Assembly (NCBI RefSeq): GCF_023516505.1
Contig: NZ_JAMGBB010000001.1
Span: 1,550,001-1,614,000 of the forward strand
Source of the DNA: Sphingomonas brevis
GTDB lineage: Bacteria > Pseudomonadota > Alphaproteobacteria > Sphingomonadales > Sphingomonadaceae
Length of the DNA stretch: 64,000 nucleotides
Direction: 5' to 3'
The position numbers and the translations under genes were made by a program. The notes below the pieces were generated by a model, which saw only the letters and a program-made list of their open reading frames with translations, did not search any database and was not told the origin of the DNA. Shown here piece after piece: positions 54,054 to 62,269 of this stretch; the first letter of the stretch is position 1; every line of letters starts with the position of its first letter.

Positions 54054-54482
54054 ATGATGACACATAGTGGAAAATGCTTTTGCGGGTCGGTCACGCTGGA
54101 GGTCAGCGGCACGCCCGAGGTGATGGGCTATTGCCATTGCTCGTCCTGCCGGTCGTGGGCGGCCGCGCCGGTCAATGCCTTCACCCTGTGGAAGCCCGAC
54201 AATGTCAAGGTCACCAGCGGCCAGGAACATGTTTCCAGCTATCAGAAAACCGAGGTCAGCCAGCGCCACTATTGCAGCAAGTGCGGTGGCCACCTGTTCA
54301 ACCACCATCCGCCGCTTGGCCTGACCGATGTTTATGCGGCGACCGTTCCGTCGATCGAGTTCCAGCCCGGCGTGCACGTCAACTATGCCGAGACCGTCCT
54401 GCCGATGCGGGACGGCCTGCCCAAGTTCCGTGACTTCCCGGTCGAATTCGGCGGCTCGGGCGAAATGGTCAACGATACCTGA
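54054..54482 (+). CDS. GFA-domain (Gfa-like, Zn) protein
   Basis: The 142-residue protein carries the zinc cysteines of the GFA fold: GKCFCGSV, GYCHCSSCRSW, and HYCSKCGGH. The family includes a formaldehyde-glutathione adduct-forming protein and many uncharacterised members; MUG or S-thiolation roles have been proposed. GTAATGATG gives two adjacent starts (54054 and 54057). It follows the SDR gene and precedes the carbonic-anhydrase-like gene. Confidence 0.88.
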   Translation: MMTHSGKCFCGSVTLEVSGTPEVMGYCHCSSCRSWAAAPVNAFTLWKPDNVKVTSGQEHVSSYQKTEVSQRHYCSKCGGHLFNHHPPLGLTDVYAATVPSIEFQPGVHVNYAETVLPMRDGLPKFRDFPVEFGGSGEMVNDT

Positions 54483-54528
54483 TCTGTCTCGCGGCGGCAT
54501 GGGTCCGCTCATCCAATGGAGAATTGAA

Positions 54529-55125
54529 ATGGGAAAATTCGCGCAATTCGCGTTCAGCGCGCAGGCTGACTATGACGAAGCCGCGGTTCGGCAGGCCTTT
54601 TCGCAGGCCGTTCCGCTCAAAACGCTGGTCATCTGCTGCTATGATCCGCGGGCTGCGCGGGTTCCCCAACTGGTCGCCGAGCGGCTAGGCGATATCTATC
54701 CCGGGGAGGTTGTCGAGGATTCCGACGGCCACAAGGTCGCTTCTACCACCACGATCTTCCCGATCATCGTCGCCGGCGGTCGCGCCTTCGATGCGCTTCG
54801 CTCGGTCGCCGTGGCGCAGCATCTGTTCGGCATCGAAAACGTCGTTGTCGTGCATCATTCGCAGTGCGGCGCGACGACCTTCACCGCCGAGGGAATCATC
54901 AATGCCTTTCAGTCCGAACAGCAGGTCGACATTGCCGACGCCTTCCCGCGACAGGCGCTGTGCATATCGGATTATGAGGAATCGCTGAAAGGCGATGTTG
55001 CGTTGCTGCGCAGCCATCCCGCCGTCCCGCGATCCGCCGCCATCTTCGGCTTCTTTTACGAAATCGACAGCGACGAGCTGACCTTGGTCGCGCGCGATCC
55101 CGGCCGCGGGCCCGGTGCGCAATAG
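54529..55125 (+). CDS. Beta-carbonic anhydrase-like protein
   Basis: The 198-residue protein resembles beta-carbonic anhydrases: CYDPRAARVP near residue 40 stands where CxDSR is expected, and VVVHHSQCGATTF provides His and Cys zinc ligands. The first motif departs from the canonical Asp-Ser-Arg. The family hydrates CO2, but related members act on other substrates such as CS2. GGAG upstream of the ATG supports the start. It follows the GFA gene by 46 bases. Confidence 0.72.
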   Translation: MGKFAQFAFSAQADYDEAAVRQAFSQAVPLKTLVICCYDPRAARVPQLVAERLGDIYPGEVVEDSDGHKVASTTTIFPIIVAGGRAFDALRSVAVAQHLFGIENVVVVHHSQCGATTFTAEGIINAFQSEQQVDIADAFPRQALCISDYEESLKGDVALLRSHPAVPRSAAIFGFFYEIDSDELTLVARDPGRGPGAQ

Positions 55126-55157
55126 GTCGCCATATTACAATCGAAAGGAAATCTGAC

Positions 55158-55553
55158 GTGTCCAGGACCAAGCCACTTCTATCCGCTTGCTTGATCGTTT
55201 TCGGCGCTCTCTTTTGCCTGCTCTACCCGATGCTGCTGATTTGGCCGTCGGGCTGGGCGTGGCACCCTGGCAGCCCTGCCGCGAACGATTATTTCATGAT
55301 GATCTGCTTCATCTACATCACGCTCGGAATCTTCATGATCCGGGCCGCGAAGGATCCGGACGCCCACGCCTCCCTTATCTGGTTCGTCATCTGGTCCAGC
55401 GTCGCCCATGCCTTGGTGATGGCTTGGGAATCGTTTCGAACTCCCATGATGATGGGTCATTTGACCGGCGACGTTCCCGCCCTTGTCATCATTGCCGGCG
55501 TGCTCGCCTTCCTGATGAAGCGGCAACCCGCACCTCATCCCGCGGCGATTTGA
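55158..55553 (+). CDS. Small membrane protein (DUF6632-like), 131 residues
   Basis: The protein has about four membrane helices: LLSACLIVFGALFCLLYPML, FMMICFIYITLGIFMIRAA, LIWFVIWSSVAHALVMAW, and VPALVIIAGVLAFLM. This layout matches small uncharacterised inner-membrane families such as DUF6632. The start is GTG, with AAAGGAAA upstream. It is 32 bases after the carbonic-anhydrase-like gene and is probably co-transcribed with it. The function is unknown. Confidence 0.75.
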   Translation: MSRTKPLLSACLIVFGALFCLLYPMLLIWPSGWAWHPGSPAANDYFMMICFIYITLGIFMIRAAKDPDAHASLIWFVIWSSVAHALVMAWESFRTPMMMGHLTGDVPALVIIAGVLAFLMKRQPAPHPAAI

Positions 55554-55628
55554 AACTCGGGCTGGAGCAGACGTGCTCAGGCCCGTACAATTGGGCCGAA
55601 CGCGCCCGGCCGCTTTGTCGCCTGGCAG

Positions 55629-55658
55629 GACGACCGCCTTGCACACAAGGCGGTCGTC
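55629..55658 (+). other. Perfect 13-bp hairpin
   Basis: GACGACCGCCTTG and CAAGGCGGTCGTC form a perfect 13-bp stem with a CACA loop in the gap before the hydrolase gene. No T-run follows; it may be a terminator remnant, a regulatory RNA element or a binding site. Confidence 0.55.
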
Positions 55659-55713
55659 GCGGTTGACCTGGTTTGCGTCATCTTGCAGGTCCGGATTTTG
55701 TCGGGATGTAGCC

Positions 55714-56760
55714 ATGCAGAGATCAATCCTGCTGTTTATCCTTATCGGCCTATGCGCCCCCGCTGCCAGCGCGGAACCGGTGTGGAGCGCGTCGGCGACC
55801 ACCAGCACCCGGTCCGAGGAGAAGCTGTTCGAAAACGGCGGGACCAAGCTCGCGGGCACATTGGTGTTGCCGAAAATGCCCGGAAAGGTCCCGGTGGCAG
55901 TCATACTGCACGGCGCTTCCTCTCCGCTACGGAGCGAGGTGCTCTACGACCATCTGAAGCGAATGCTCCCGGCACTCGGCATTGCGGTGTTCAGCTATGA
56001 CCGTCGGGGGACAGGACGGTCAGGTGGTGTTGCAAGAGGCAATGATTATGAACTGTTGGCCGACGATGGGATCGCCGCAGCACGGATGCTCGCCCAGGAT
56101 CCTCGCATCGACGCGAACCGCATCGGCTTCTGGGGCCTCAGCCAGGGCGGCTGGCTTTCACTGCTTGCGGCATCAAAATACGGACCGACCGCCTTTGCCA
56201 TATCCGTTTCGGCGCCGATGGTTACGCCCGACGCGCAAATGAACTTTGCGGTTGCGAACATCATGCGCATCAAGGGCTTCGGACAGGCCGATATTGATCT
56301 TGCCATTGCGGCCCGGACGGCAGTCGATGAGTTCGAGAGAGGCCGCCTCGATCGGCCAACAGCGCAGGCTCGGGTCGACGAGGCAGCCAGCAAGCCATGG
56401 TTCGACCTTATCTATTTGGATCGGACATTCGGCGACCCCGACAAATCCGGCTGGGCCAAGGAAATTCGGCACGACCCGTTGGCGTCAATCGGCGCAATCC
56501 GCGCACCGACCCTGATCATCTATGGATCGAGCGATCCGTGGGTGCCGGCAGCCCGCTCAATGGACAGGTTGCGAGCTTTCACGCAAAGTCACCGCAACTT
56601 TGAAACAGTCGTGGTGGGCGGAGCCGATCATGCGATGATGACGACGGCCACGCCACAACAGCAAATCGATCCGGCCTTTTTCCCTCAGCAGGCTCCAGAT
56701 TCAGCCGAATATTTCGCGCGCCTTGCCACCTGGCTGCAAAAGCAAGGGCTAACGAACTAA
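55714..56760 (+). CDS. Secreted alpha/beta hydrolase
   Basis: The 348-residue protein begins with a signal peptide (MQRSILLFILIGLCAPAASA, cleavage just after). The mature part is an alpha/beta hydrolase with the nucleophile elbow GLSQGG (Ser near 149), Asp in GSSDPWVPA and His in GADHAM. YDRRGTGRSGG is also typical. It should cleave esters, amides or peptides in the periplasm. ATG at 55714 gives the signal peptide; the longer upstream frame is non-coding. Confidence 0.9.
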   Translation: MQRSILLFILIGLCAPAASAEPVWSASATTSTRSEEKLFENGGTKLAGTLVLPKMPGKVPVAVILHGASSPLRSEVLYDHLKRMLPALGIAVFSYDRRGTGRSGGVARGNDYELLADDGIAAARMLAQDPRIDANRIGFWGLSQGGWLSLLAASKYGPTAFAISVSAPMVTPDAQMNFAVANIMRIKGFGQADIDLAIAARTAVDEFERGRLDRPTAQARVDEAASKPWFDLIYLDRTFGDPDKSGWAKEIRHDPLASIGAIRAPTLIIYGSSDPWVPAARSMDRLRAFTQSHRNFETVVVGGADHAMMTTATPQQQIDPAFFPQQAPDSAEYFARLATWLQKQGLTN

Positions 56761-56820
56761 GGAATGGGCAAAGGGCGGCTCGTCCCGGTGTCCGCTTTCC
56801 AGCCATGCCCGCCGTCAGCC

Positions 56821-56850
56821 GAATGACCGGTTTCCACCTATTGCGGACAT
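56821..56850 (-). repeat. 30-base palindromic repeat, copy 10 (inverted)
   Basis: AATGACCGGTTTCCACCTAT followed by TGCGGACATT, 60 bases after the hydrolase stop. A further decayed version (TGTCCGCTTTCCAGCCATGC) begins near 56789. Confidence 0.75.
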
Positions 56851-56910
56851 TTGACTGTTTCTGGATAGTAGCAGGCCAAGCGTAGAGGCTCAGCCGAAGG
56901 GGCGGGTTCA

Positions 56911-57606
56911 ATGGTTCCAACCAGGTTGGTTTTCTACGACTGGCCCTATTCACCCTTTTGCATGAAAGTTCGAGCGATCCTCGACTATAAGGGCGTTGAA
57001 TATGAGGCAGTGAATCCCCTCGCTTGGCAGCGCAGGATCAGGCAGCGCGGGGGAATCGGCAAGGTCCCAGCGCTCGAGATCGACGGCGAGATGATCGTCG
57101 ATTCCACCGATATTGCTTACGCCTTGGACGCGCGCTTTCCGGAGCCGCCGCTGCTTCCACAAGATTTGCGCCAGCGCGCGCTTTGTCACGCGCTCGAGGA
57201 TTGGGCTGATGAATCGCTCTACTTCATCGGCCTTTACTACCGCTGGTACGAAGCCGAGGGGCGCAAGCCCATTCGCCTCGTGTTCGGCAATTCGCTCGGC
57301 GGGCGCCTCGTCTATCGTTTTTATCTCCGCCGGATTCTCGGGCAGATCCGTTCGCAAGGCACACTCCGTAAGCCGGTCGAGCATGTCCGCCGCGATCTCG
57401 ATCGTCACCTGGATGCAATTGAGGCGCTGCTGAAGCCCGGGCCGTATTTGCTCGGCGACGCGCCTTACCTTTGCGACTTCGCTCTGTTGGGACAGCTACG
57501 CTATCTCAAGAGCACGCCGGTTGGCGGCAAGGCAGTCGAGCCATATTCCAGTATCCGCAGGTATCTGCTCCAGGGAAAAGCCACACTGGCCAGCCCGGCG
57601 GCGTAG
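56911..57606 (+). CDS. Glutathione S-transferase-like protein
   Basis: The 231-residue protein has a thioredoxin-like N-terminal domain (YDWPYSPFCMKVRAILDYKG) with the Ser-Pro-Phe-Cys motif. GKVPALEIDGEMIVDSTDIA binds glutathione. The C-terminal helical domain includes GPYLLGDAPYLCDFALLGQL. It resembles Ure2p/omega-type bacterial GSTs with an active-site Cys. The substrate is unknown. It is followed immediately by a repeat. Confidence 0.87.
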   Translation: MVPTRLVFYDWPYSPFCMKVRAILDYKGVEYEAVNPLAWQRRIRQRGGIGKVPALEIDGEMIVDSTDIAYALDARFPEPPLLPQDLRQRALCHALEDWADESLYFIGLYYRWYEAEGRKPIRLVFGNSLGGRLVYRFYLRRILGQIRSQGTLRKPVEHVRRDLDRHLDAIEALLKPGPYLLGDAPYLCDFALLGQLRYLKSTPVGGKAVEPYSSIRRYLLQGKATLASPAA

Positions 57607-57611
57607 CTGAT

Positions 57612-57641
57612 AATCTCCGTTTTCCACCCGTGGTGGACATT
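57612..57641 (-). repeat. 30-base palindromic repeat, copy 11 (inverted)
   Basis: AATCTCCGTTTTCCACCCGT followed by GGTGGACATT, 5 bases after the GST stop. Confidence 0.65.
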
Positions 57642-57689
57642 GGCATGAAGTTGCTGTCCAACTAGCCAATCATGGCGAGGTTCACGCTG

Positions 57690-58382
57690 ATGGCGCATTC
57701 CGAACGACATCTCGTTGAACGCATTGGCTGGCTTCGAGCCGCCGTGCTGGGCGCCAATGACGGTATCGTTTCGACTGCCAGCCTGATCGTCGGCGTCGCC
57801 TCCGCTGCCGCCAGCCGCAGCGAGGTGCTATTGGCAGGCGTGGCGGGACTTGTCGCGGGCGCGATGTCCATGGCCGCCGGCGAATATGTTTCCGTCAGTT
57901 CACAAGCGGACACCGAAGACGCCGACCTCTCTCGAGAGCGCAAGGAGCTTGCCACCTCCCCGGAGTCTGAGCTGCAAGAACTTTCGTCAATCTATCAAAA
58001 GCGCGGACTTGATAAGTCAACCGCCGACGAGGTCGCTATGCAGCTTACGGCCAAAGACGCGATCGGCGCACACGCGCGCGACGAGCTCAGCATAACCCAT
58101 ATTACGACAGCGCGCCCTGTGCAGGCCGCGTTGACTTCTGCCGCGACATTTACCGCGGGGGCTTCGCTTCCATTGCTCGCCGCATGGCTGTCTCCCTTCG
58201 GACCGCCAATGATCATCGGCGTGTCGGTCGCATCATTGCTGTTTCTGGCAATGCTGGGAGCGGTCGGTGCAAGAGCCGGCGGCGCTCCGGTGGCCAAGGC
58301 CACCCTGCGCGTTGCCTTTTGGGGCGCGCTGGCAATGGCAATCACCGCGGGTATCGGCAAGCTGGTGGGAACCGCGGTGTAA
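57690..58382 (+). CDS. VIT1/CCC1-family metal transporter
   Basis: The 230-residue protein matches bacterial VIT1/CCC1 (ferroportin-unrelated Fe/Mn exporters): ERIGWLRAAVLGANDGIVST, GAMSMAAGEYVSVSSQAD, and several membrane segments. The cytosolic segment between helices carries acidic residues (DTEDADLSRERKELATSPES). It would export Fe(II) or Mn(II). ATG at 57690 gives the family N-terminus MAHSERHL; an ATG at 57672 is in frame. Confidence 0.9.
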   Translation: MAHSERHLVERIGWLRAAVLGANDGIVSTASLIVGVASAAASRSEVLLAGVAGLVAGAMSMAAGEYVSVSSQADTEDADLSRERKELATSPESELQELSSIYQKRGLDKSTADEVAMQLTAKDAIGAHARDELSITHITTARPVQAALTSAATFTAGASLPLLAAWLSPFGPPMIIGVSVASLLFLAMLGAVGARAGGAPVAKATLRVAFWGALAMAITAGIGKLVGTAV

Positions 58383-58403
58383 GCTGTGCCCAGGTATAAA
58401 CCT

Positions 58404-58433
58404 GACGTCGGTTTTCCACCCACAACCGACATT
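58404..58433 (-). repeat. 30-base palindromic repeat, copy 12 (inverted)
   Basis: ACGTCGGTTTTCCACCCACA followed by ACCGACATT. Arms GTCGG / CCGAC pair perfectly though the bases differ from other copies, which supports a selected hairpin. Confidence 0.7.
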
Positions 58434-58453
58434 AGAAAATCCGCGCCGGGGAA

Positions 58454-58729
58454 TTAGTGGCGGACTTCAAATTCGAGATCCGGGCCCAGCTCGGCATCGT
58501 CGTCGATCACCTCATCGACATTCGCCGACGGCGGACCGCGATGCAAAAGCTCAATCAAACGCCGAACGGCCCATCGATCACCCTGCAGATGAGCCTCGAC
58601 GCTGCCGTCCGGCGAGTTCCTGACCCAGCCGTTGACCCCTAGCAACCTGGCTTGTTCGGCCGTCCAGGCGCGAAAAAACACGCCCTGCACCCGCCCGCTT
58701 ACTCTTACGTGGCGCGCAATCCTGGTCAT
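58454..58729 (-). CDS. acyP: Acylphosphatase
   Basis: The 91-residue protein has the family signature VSGRVQGVFFRAWTAEQARL with the catalytic Arg, and GWVRNSPDGSVEAHLQGD with the catalytic Asn. It hydrolyses the acyl-phosphate bond of carboxyl phosphates in the cytoplasm. The length is typical. It is on the same strand as fabI, 55 bases downstream of it. Confidence 0.94.
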   Translation of the reverse strand: MTRIARHVRVSGRVQGVFFRAWTAEQARLLGVNGWVRNSPDGSVEAHLQGDRWAVRRLIELLHRGPPSANVDEVIDDDAELGPDLEFEVRH

Positions 58730-58784
58730 CGTCGCTCCTAGCCGGCGCGGAGTGAATCCGCGCCGTCGACGTCGCTGCGCTCGG

Positions 58785-59588
58785 TCAGACGACCGAAATG
58801 TCGGGCGCGTCCTCGGCTTTCATGCCGACCACATTATAGCCGGCGTCGACATGATGGATTTCGCCGGTGACACCCGCGGCGAGGTCGGAGCAAAGGTAAA
58901 GCCCGGCCCCGCCGACATCCTCGATCGTGACGTTGCGGCGAAGCGGCGAATTATATTCGTTCCACTTCATAATGTAGCGAAAGTCGCCGATTCCCGACGC
59001 GGCCAAGGTCTTGATCGGCCCGGCGCTGATGGCGTTGACCCGGATACCCTCGGGACCGAGGTCGGCGGCGAGATATTTGACCGAGGTCTCAAGCGCCGCT
59101 TTTGCAATCCCCATCACATTATAATGGGGGATGACTTTTTCGGCGCCATAATAGCTCAAGGTCAGCAGCGAGCCGCCGCTCGGCATCATTGCCCGGGCGC
59201 GCTGGGCGACCGCGACGAAGCTGTAGACCGAGATGTTCATGGTCATCAGGAAATTTTCGAGGCTCGTGTCGACATAGCCTCCGCGCAGCTCATTCTTGTC
59301 GGAAAAGCCAATGGCATGGACGACGAAATCGAGACCGTCCCACCGTTTCTTCAGGTCGTCGAAGGCGCGGTCGAGCGCCGCCATGTCACTTACATCGCAA
59401 TCGATCAGCAGGTCGCTGCCCAACTCGTCGGCAAGCGGACGCACCCGCTTTTCGATCGCCTCGCCCTGGTAGCTGAACGCCAGGTCGGCGCCGTGGTCGC
59501 GTAGCTGCCTGGCGATCCCCCATGCCAGCGACCGGTCATTGGCGAGCCCCATTATCAACCCGCGCTTGCCCGCCATAATGCCGCCCAT
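58785..59588 (-). CDS. fabI: Enoyl-[acyl-carrier-protein] reductase (NADH)
   Basis: The 267-residue protein is a FabI-type SDR: GLIMGLANDRSLAWGIARQL near the N-terminus, and the catalytic Tyr and Lys in YYGAEKVIPHYNVMGIAKAA. It performs the last reduction of each fatty-acid elongation round. AGGGGAAA precedes the ATG at 59588; a second ATG is four codons later. It is the final gene of dnaJ-like/yihY/fabI, three bases after yihY, so fatty-acid synthesis is tied to envelope genes here. Confidence 0.96.
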   Translation of the reverse strand: MGGIMAGKRGLIMGLANDRSLAWGIARQLRDHGADLAFSYQGEAIEKRVRPLADELGSDLLIDCDVSDMAALDRAFDDLKKRWDGLDFVVHAIGFSDKNELRGGYVDTSLENFLMTMNISVYSFVAVAQRARAMMPSGGSLLTLSYYGAEKVIPHYNVMGIAKAALETSVKYLAADLGPEGIRVNAISAGPIKTLAASGIGDFRYIMKWNEYNSPLRRNVTIEDVGGAGLYLCSDLAAGVTGEIHHVDAGYNVVGMKAEDAPDISVV

Positions 59589-59591
59589 CGG

Positions 59592-60626
59592 CTATTTCCC
59601 CTTTACTTTCTGCCGCAATGCGGCCGCCTGGGCCTCCTCGGGGGCCGGCTCCTCTACAGGAAGCTCCGCCTCGTAAGGTCCTTCGTAGTGCTCGCCCCTT
59701 ACAGCCTTTCCGCCCGGCTCGACTAGGGCCGCGTTAAGCTCGGCCCCGGCCACCACGCCGAGCCCCGCGACAAAAAAGAACAGCAGCGCGACCATTACGC
59801 CGGCAAGGCTGCCGTAAGTCAGCTCATAGCCGCCAAACAGGCCGATCACCCACGGCAACAACTCGACCGTTGCCAGCCACCAGATGGTAGCGATGAAGGC
59901 GCCAGGCCATTTGCGGCACTCGATCGTCCGATAGCGAGCCGGCGTCAGCGCCAGGAAGATAATGTAGAAAGTGGCGAACAGAGTAACTGCCGGAGCAATG
60001 CGATAGAAGCCGAGCTCGCTTGCCAGCCCTTCCGAAGCCGGAAGTTTGGCAATCACGAACTGGTGCACCGAAGACAGGACAACGGTCGCGGCGAACGCGG
60101 CGAACAGCAGCACCACCGATCCCAGGATCAAGGCCATCGCCGCCAGCCTATATTGCCAGAAGCTGGCCGAATATTTGACGCCGTAGGCCCGCCTAAGGAT
60201 GTCGCGAATGGTCTCGATGAAGCTTGCCGCGGTCCATAGGCCGACGATCGCCCCGAACCACAGCAACGCGCCGTGGCGACCCTGGAGCACCTCATCGATC
60301 GGCCCGGCAAGTACCGTTCGAACGGTTGGCGGAAGCCGGCTTAGGATCGTCGCTACCGCCAGCTGCGTATCTTCGGTCAATCCGAAGAAGCGCGCGACCG
60401 CGGCCGCAAGTATCATGAACGGGAATAGCGCCAGCAGCGCGAGATAGGCGAGGTTGCCGGCGTGGATGAAGCCGTCGTCGTAAATGCCGACGGCGACCCG
60501 TTTGGCTACAATCAGCGGCTTGATCTCGCGCTTGGCCCGCTCGATCGCGGCCTTGCCGAACCTGGCCCGGAGCCTCGCCAGCCGCTTGCGCCGTTCCTCG
60601 GGCGAATAGGGATGGAGCTCCTTCAT
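59592..60626 (-). CDS. YihY/BrkB-family inner membrane protein
   Basis: The 344-residue protein has about six membrane helices in the YihY pattern: DDGFIHAGNLAYLALLALFP, FMILAAAVARFFGL, the central loop with VLQGRHGALLWFGAIVGLWT, and PARYRTIECRKWPGAFIATI. The family's function is not clear. It sits between a dnaJ-like gene and fabI in one transcript. The Pro/Glu-rich C-terminal tail is cytoplasmic. Confidence 0.9.
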   Translation of the reverse strand: MKELHPYSPEERRKRLARLRARFGKAAIERAKREIKPLIVAKRVAVGIYDDGFIHAGNLAYLALLALFPFMILAAAVARFFGLTEDTQLAVATILSRLPPTVRTVLAGPIDEVLQGRHGALLWFGAIVGLWTAASFIETIRDILRRAYGVKYSASFWQYRLAAMALILGSVVLLFAAFAATVVLSSVHQFVIAKLPASEGLASELGFYRIAPAVTLFATFYIIFLALTPARYRTIECRKWPGAFIATIWWLATVELLPWVIGLFGGYELTYGSLAGVMVALLFFFVAGLGVVAGAELNAALVEPGGKAVRGEHYEGPYEAELPVEEPAPEEAQAAALRQKVKGK

Positions 60627-60635
60627 CGGAAATTT

Positions 60636-61589
60636 CTATACGCCGAGCGCCGCCCGCGGGTTGCCACCGCCGGCCCATCCCTCGACGAATTGCTGGAGCG
60701 CTTCGTCATGTGGGGGAATATCGATCGCAAGTTCGATGATCTGATCTCCCCGGTTGCCATCCTTGGCGGTGAATCCGCGTCCCTTGAGCCGAAGCAGCTT
60801 GCCCGAGGTCGAGCCTTTGGGAATCGTGACCATGACCGGCCCTTCCGGGGTCGGCACCTTCACCTTGGCTCCGCCGACGGCTTCCTTGAGGGTGACCGGC
60901 AAGGACAGGCGGATGTTCTTGCCGTCGCGGACATAGAAGGCGTGGCTTGCGATCTCGATCGTTACAATCGCGTCGCCGCGCCCGCCCGGGCCTTCCTGCC
61001 CCTGCCCGGACAGGCGGATCTTGGTGCCATCCTCGACGCCTTTGGGCAGCTTGAGATCGATCGCCTTGCCGCCGGCCAGAGTGATCCGCTGCTGCTTCAA
61101 CGTCGCCGCATCGATGAAGCTGACCTTCAATCGATAAGCAATGTCGGCGCCCTTTTGGGGCGGACGGGCCCGTCCGAAACCGCCGAAGGGCCCGCCGCTG
61201 CCAGCGCCGCGGCGGGTGCCTGAGGCGGCACCGAACAGGCCTTCGAACAAGTCCGACAGGTCGGCCGCATCGGCCGAAAAACCCCCTGGAAAACCTTCGG
61301 GCCCGCCGGCGCCGCCCGGCCGAGGGCCTCCGCCGCTGCCGCCAAAGCCGCCGCCGAACGGCATCCTTGGATTGCCATCCTCGTCAATCTCGCCGCGGTC
61401 GTAGCGGGCGCGCTTGTCCTTGTCCGACAGCAAGTCATAGGCCTGCGTAACCTTGGCGAAACGCTCGGCGGCTTTGGGATTGTCCTTGTTCCGATCGGGA
61501 TGCAGCTGCTTGGCAAGGCTGCGATAGGCCTTCTTGATCTCGGCCTCGCTTGCCCCGCGCTTGATACCTAGCTGCTGGTAGAGATCCAT
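60636..61589 (-). CDS. DnaJ-like co-chaperone without zinc finger (CbpA type)
   Basis: The 317-residue protein has an N-terminal J domain (LYQQLGIKRGASEAEIKKAY) with HPD in LHPDRNKDNP. A Gly-rich segment (FGGGFGGSGGGPRPGGAGGP) follows, then a C-terminal substrate-binding domain (DIAYRLKVSFIDA and later beta strands). The CxxCxGxG zinc finger of DnaJ is absent, as in CbpA. It should stimulate Hsp70. ATG at 61589 is used; an upstream in-frame start exists at 61634. It is the first gene of the operon with yihY and fabI. Confidence 0.93.
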   Translation of the reverse strand: MDLYQQLGIKRGASEAEIKKAYRSLAKQLHPDRNKDNPKAAERFAKVTQAYDLLSDKDKRARYDRGEIDEDGNPRMPFGGGFGGSGGGPRPGGAGGPEGFPGGFSADAADLSDLFEGLFGAASGTRRGAGSGGPFGGFGRARPPQKGADIAYRLKVSFIDAATLKQQRITLAGGKAIDLKLPKGVEDGTKIRLSGQGQEGPGGRGDAIVTIEIASHAFYVRDGKNIRLSLPVTLKEAVGGAKVKVPTPEGPVMVTIPKGSTSGKLLRLKGRGFTAKDGNRGDQIIELAIDIPPHDEALQQFVEGWAGGGNPRAALGV

Positions 61590-61687
61590 GATTTCCCTTC
61601 GTTTCGCCACCCCGTTTCCAAGGCCGGCCCGCATCCGTCAAGCGCGAGCCTCGACAGCGGCCCTTCCAGCGGGCAAAGGCGCCGATC

Positions 61688-62269
61688 ATGGCCGACGATC
61701 CCTTCGCCCTGTTCGACGCCTGGTATGCCGAGGCAAAAGCGGCGGAAACCAACGATCCCGATGCAATGGCGCTCGCTACAGCGAAAGCTAATGGCGCGCC
61801 ATCGGTCAGGATGGTGCTTTTAAAGGGTTTCGGCCCGGATGGCTTCGTCTTCTACACCAACGAAACCAGTGTGAAGGGCCAGCACCTTGCAGAAAATCCG
61901 GAAGCGGCACTGCTGTTCCATTGGAAGTCGCTCCGCCGGCAGGTTCGGATCGAAGGACATGTCGTGCGGGTGAGTGCCGATGAAGCGGATGCCTATTTCG
62001 CCACCAGAGGCAGGGACTCGCAGCTGGGTGCATGGGCGTCCGACCAGTCCCGTCCGCTTGAAAGCAGGGCCCTGTTCGAACGCCGTTACGATGAAACGAA
62101 ACAGCGGTTCGATGGCCATCCGGTTCCAAGACCGCCGCACTGGGGAGGATATCGCATCGTCCCGACGACTATTGAGTTCTGGCAGGATCGCACTCATCGC
62201 CTCCACGAGCGGCGGATGTTCCGCGCGCGAGAAGACGGAAGCTGGGATGAAGGACTGCTTTATCCATGA
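61688..62269 (+). CDS. pdxH: Pyridoxamine 5'-phosphate oxidase
   Basis: The 193-residue protein has the FMN-binding segment APSVRMVLLKGFGPDGFVFY, then AALLFHWKSLRRQVRIEGHV, and a C-terminal EFWQDRTHRLHERRMFRARE that binds PLP. It makes pyridoxal 5'-phosphate, the cofactor of SPT and SerC among others. It overlaps the next gene by 4 bases (ATGA), so the two are coupled. Confidence 0.95.
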   Translation: MADDPFALFDAWYAEAKAAETNDPDAMALATAKANGAPSVRMVLLKGFGPDGFVFYTNETSVKGQHLAENPEAALLFHWKSLRRQVRIEGHVVRVSADEADAYFATRGRDSQLGAWASDQSRPLESRALFERRYDETKQRFDGHPVPRPPHWGGYRIVPTTIEFWQDRTHRLHERRMFRAREDGSWDEGLLYP

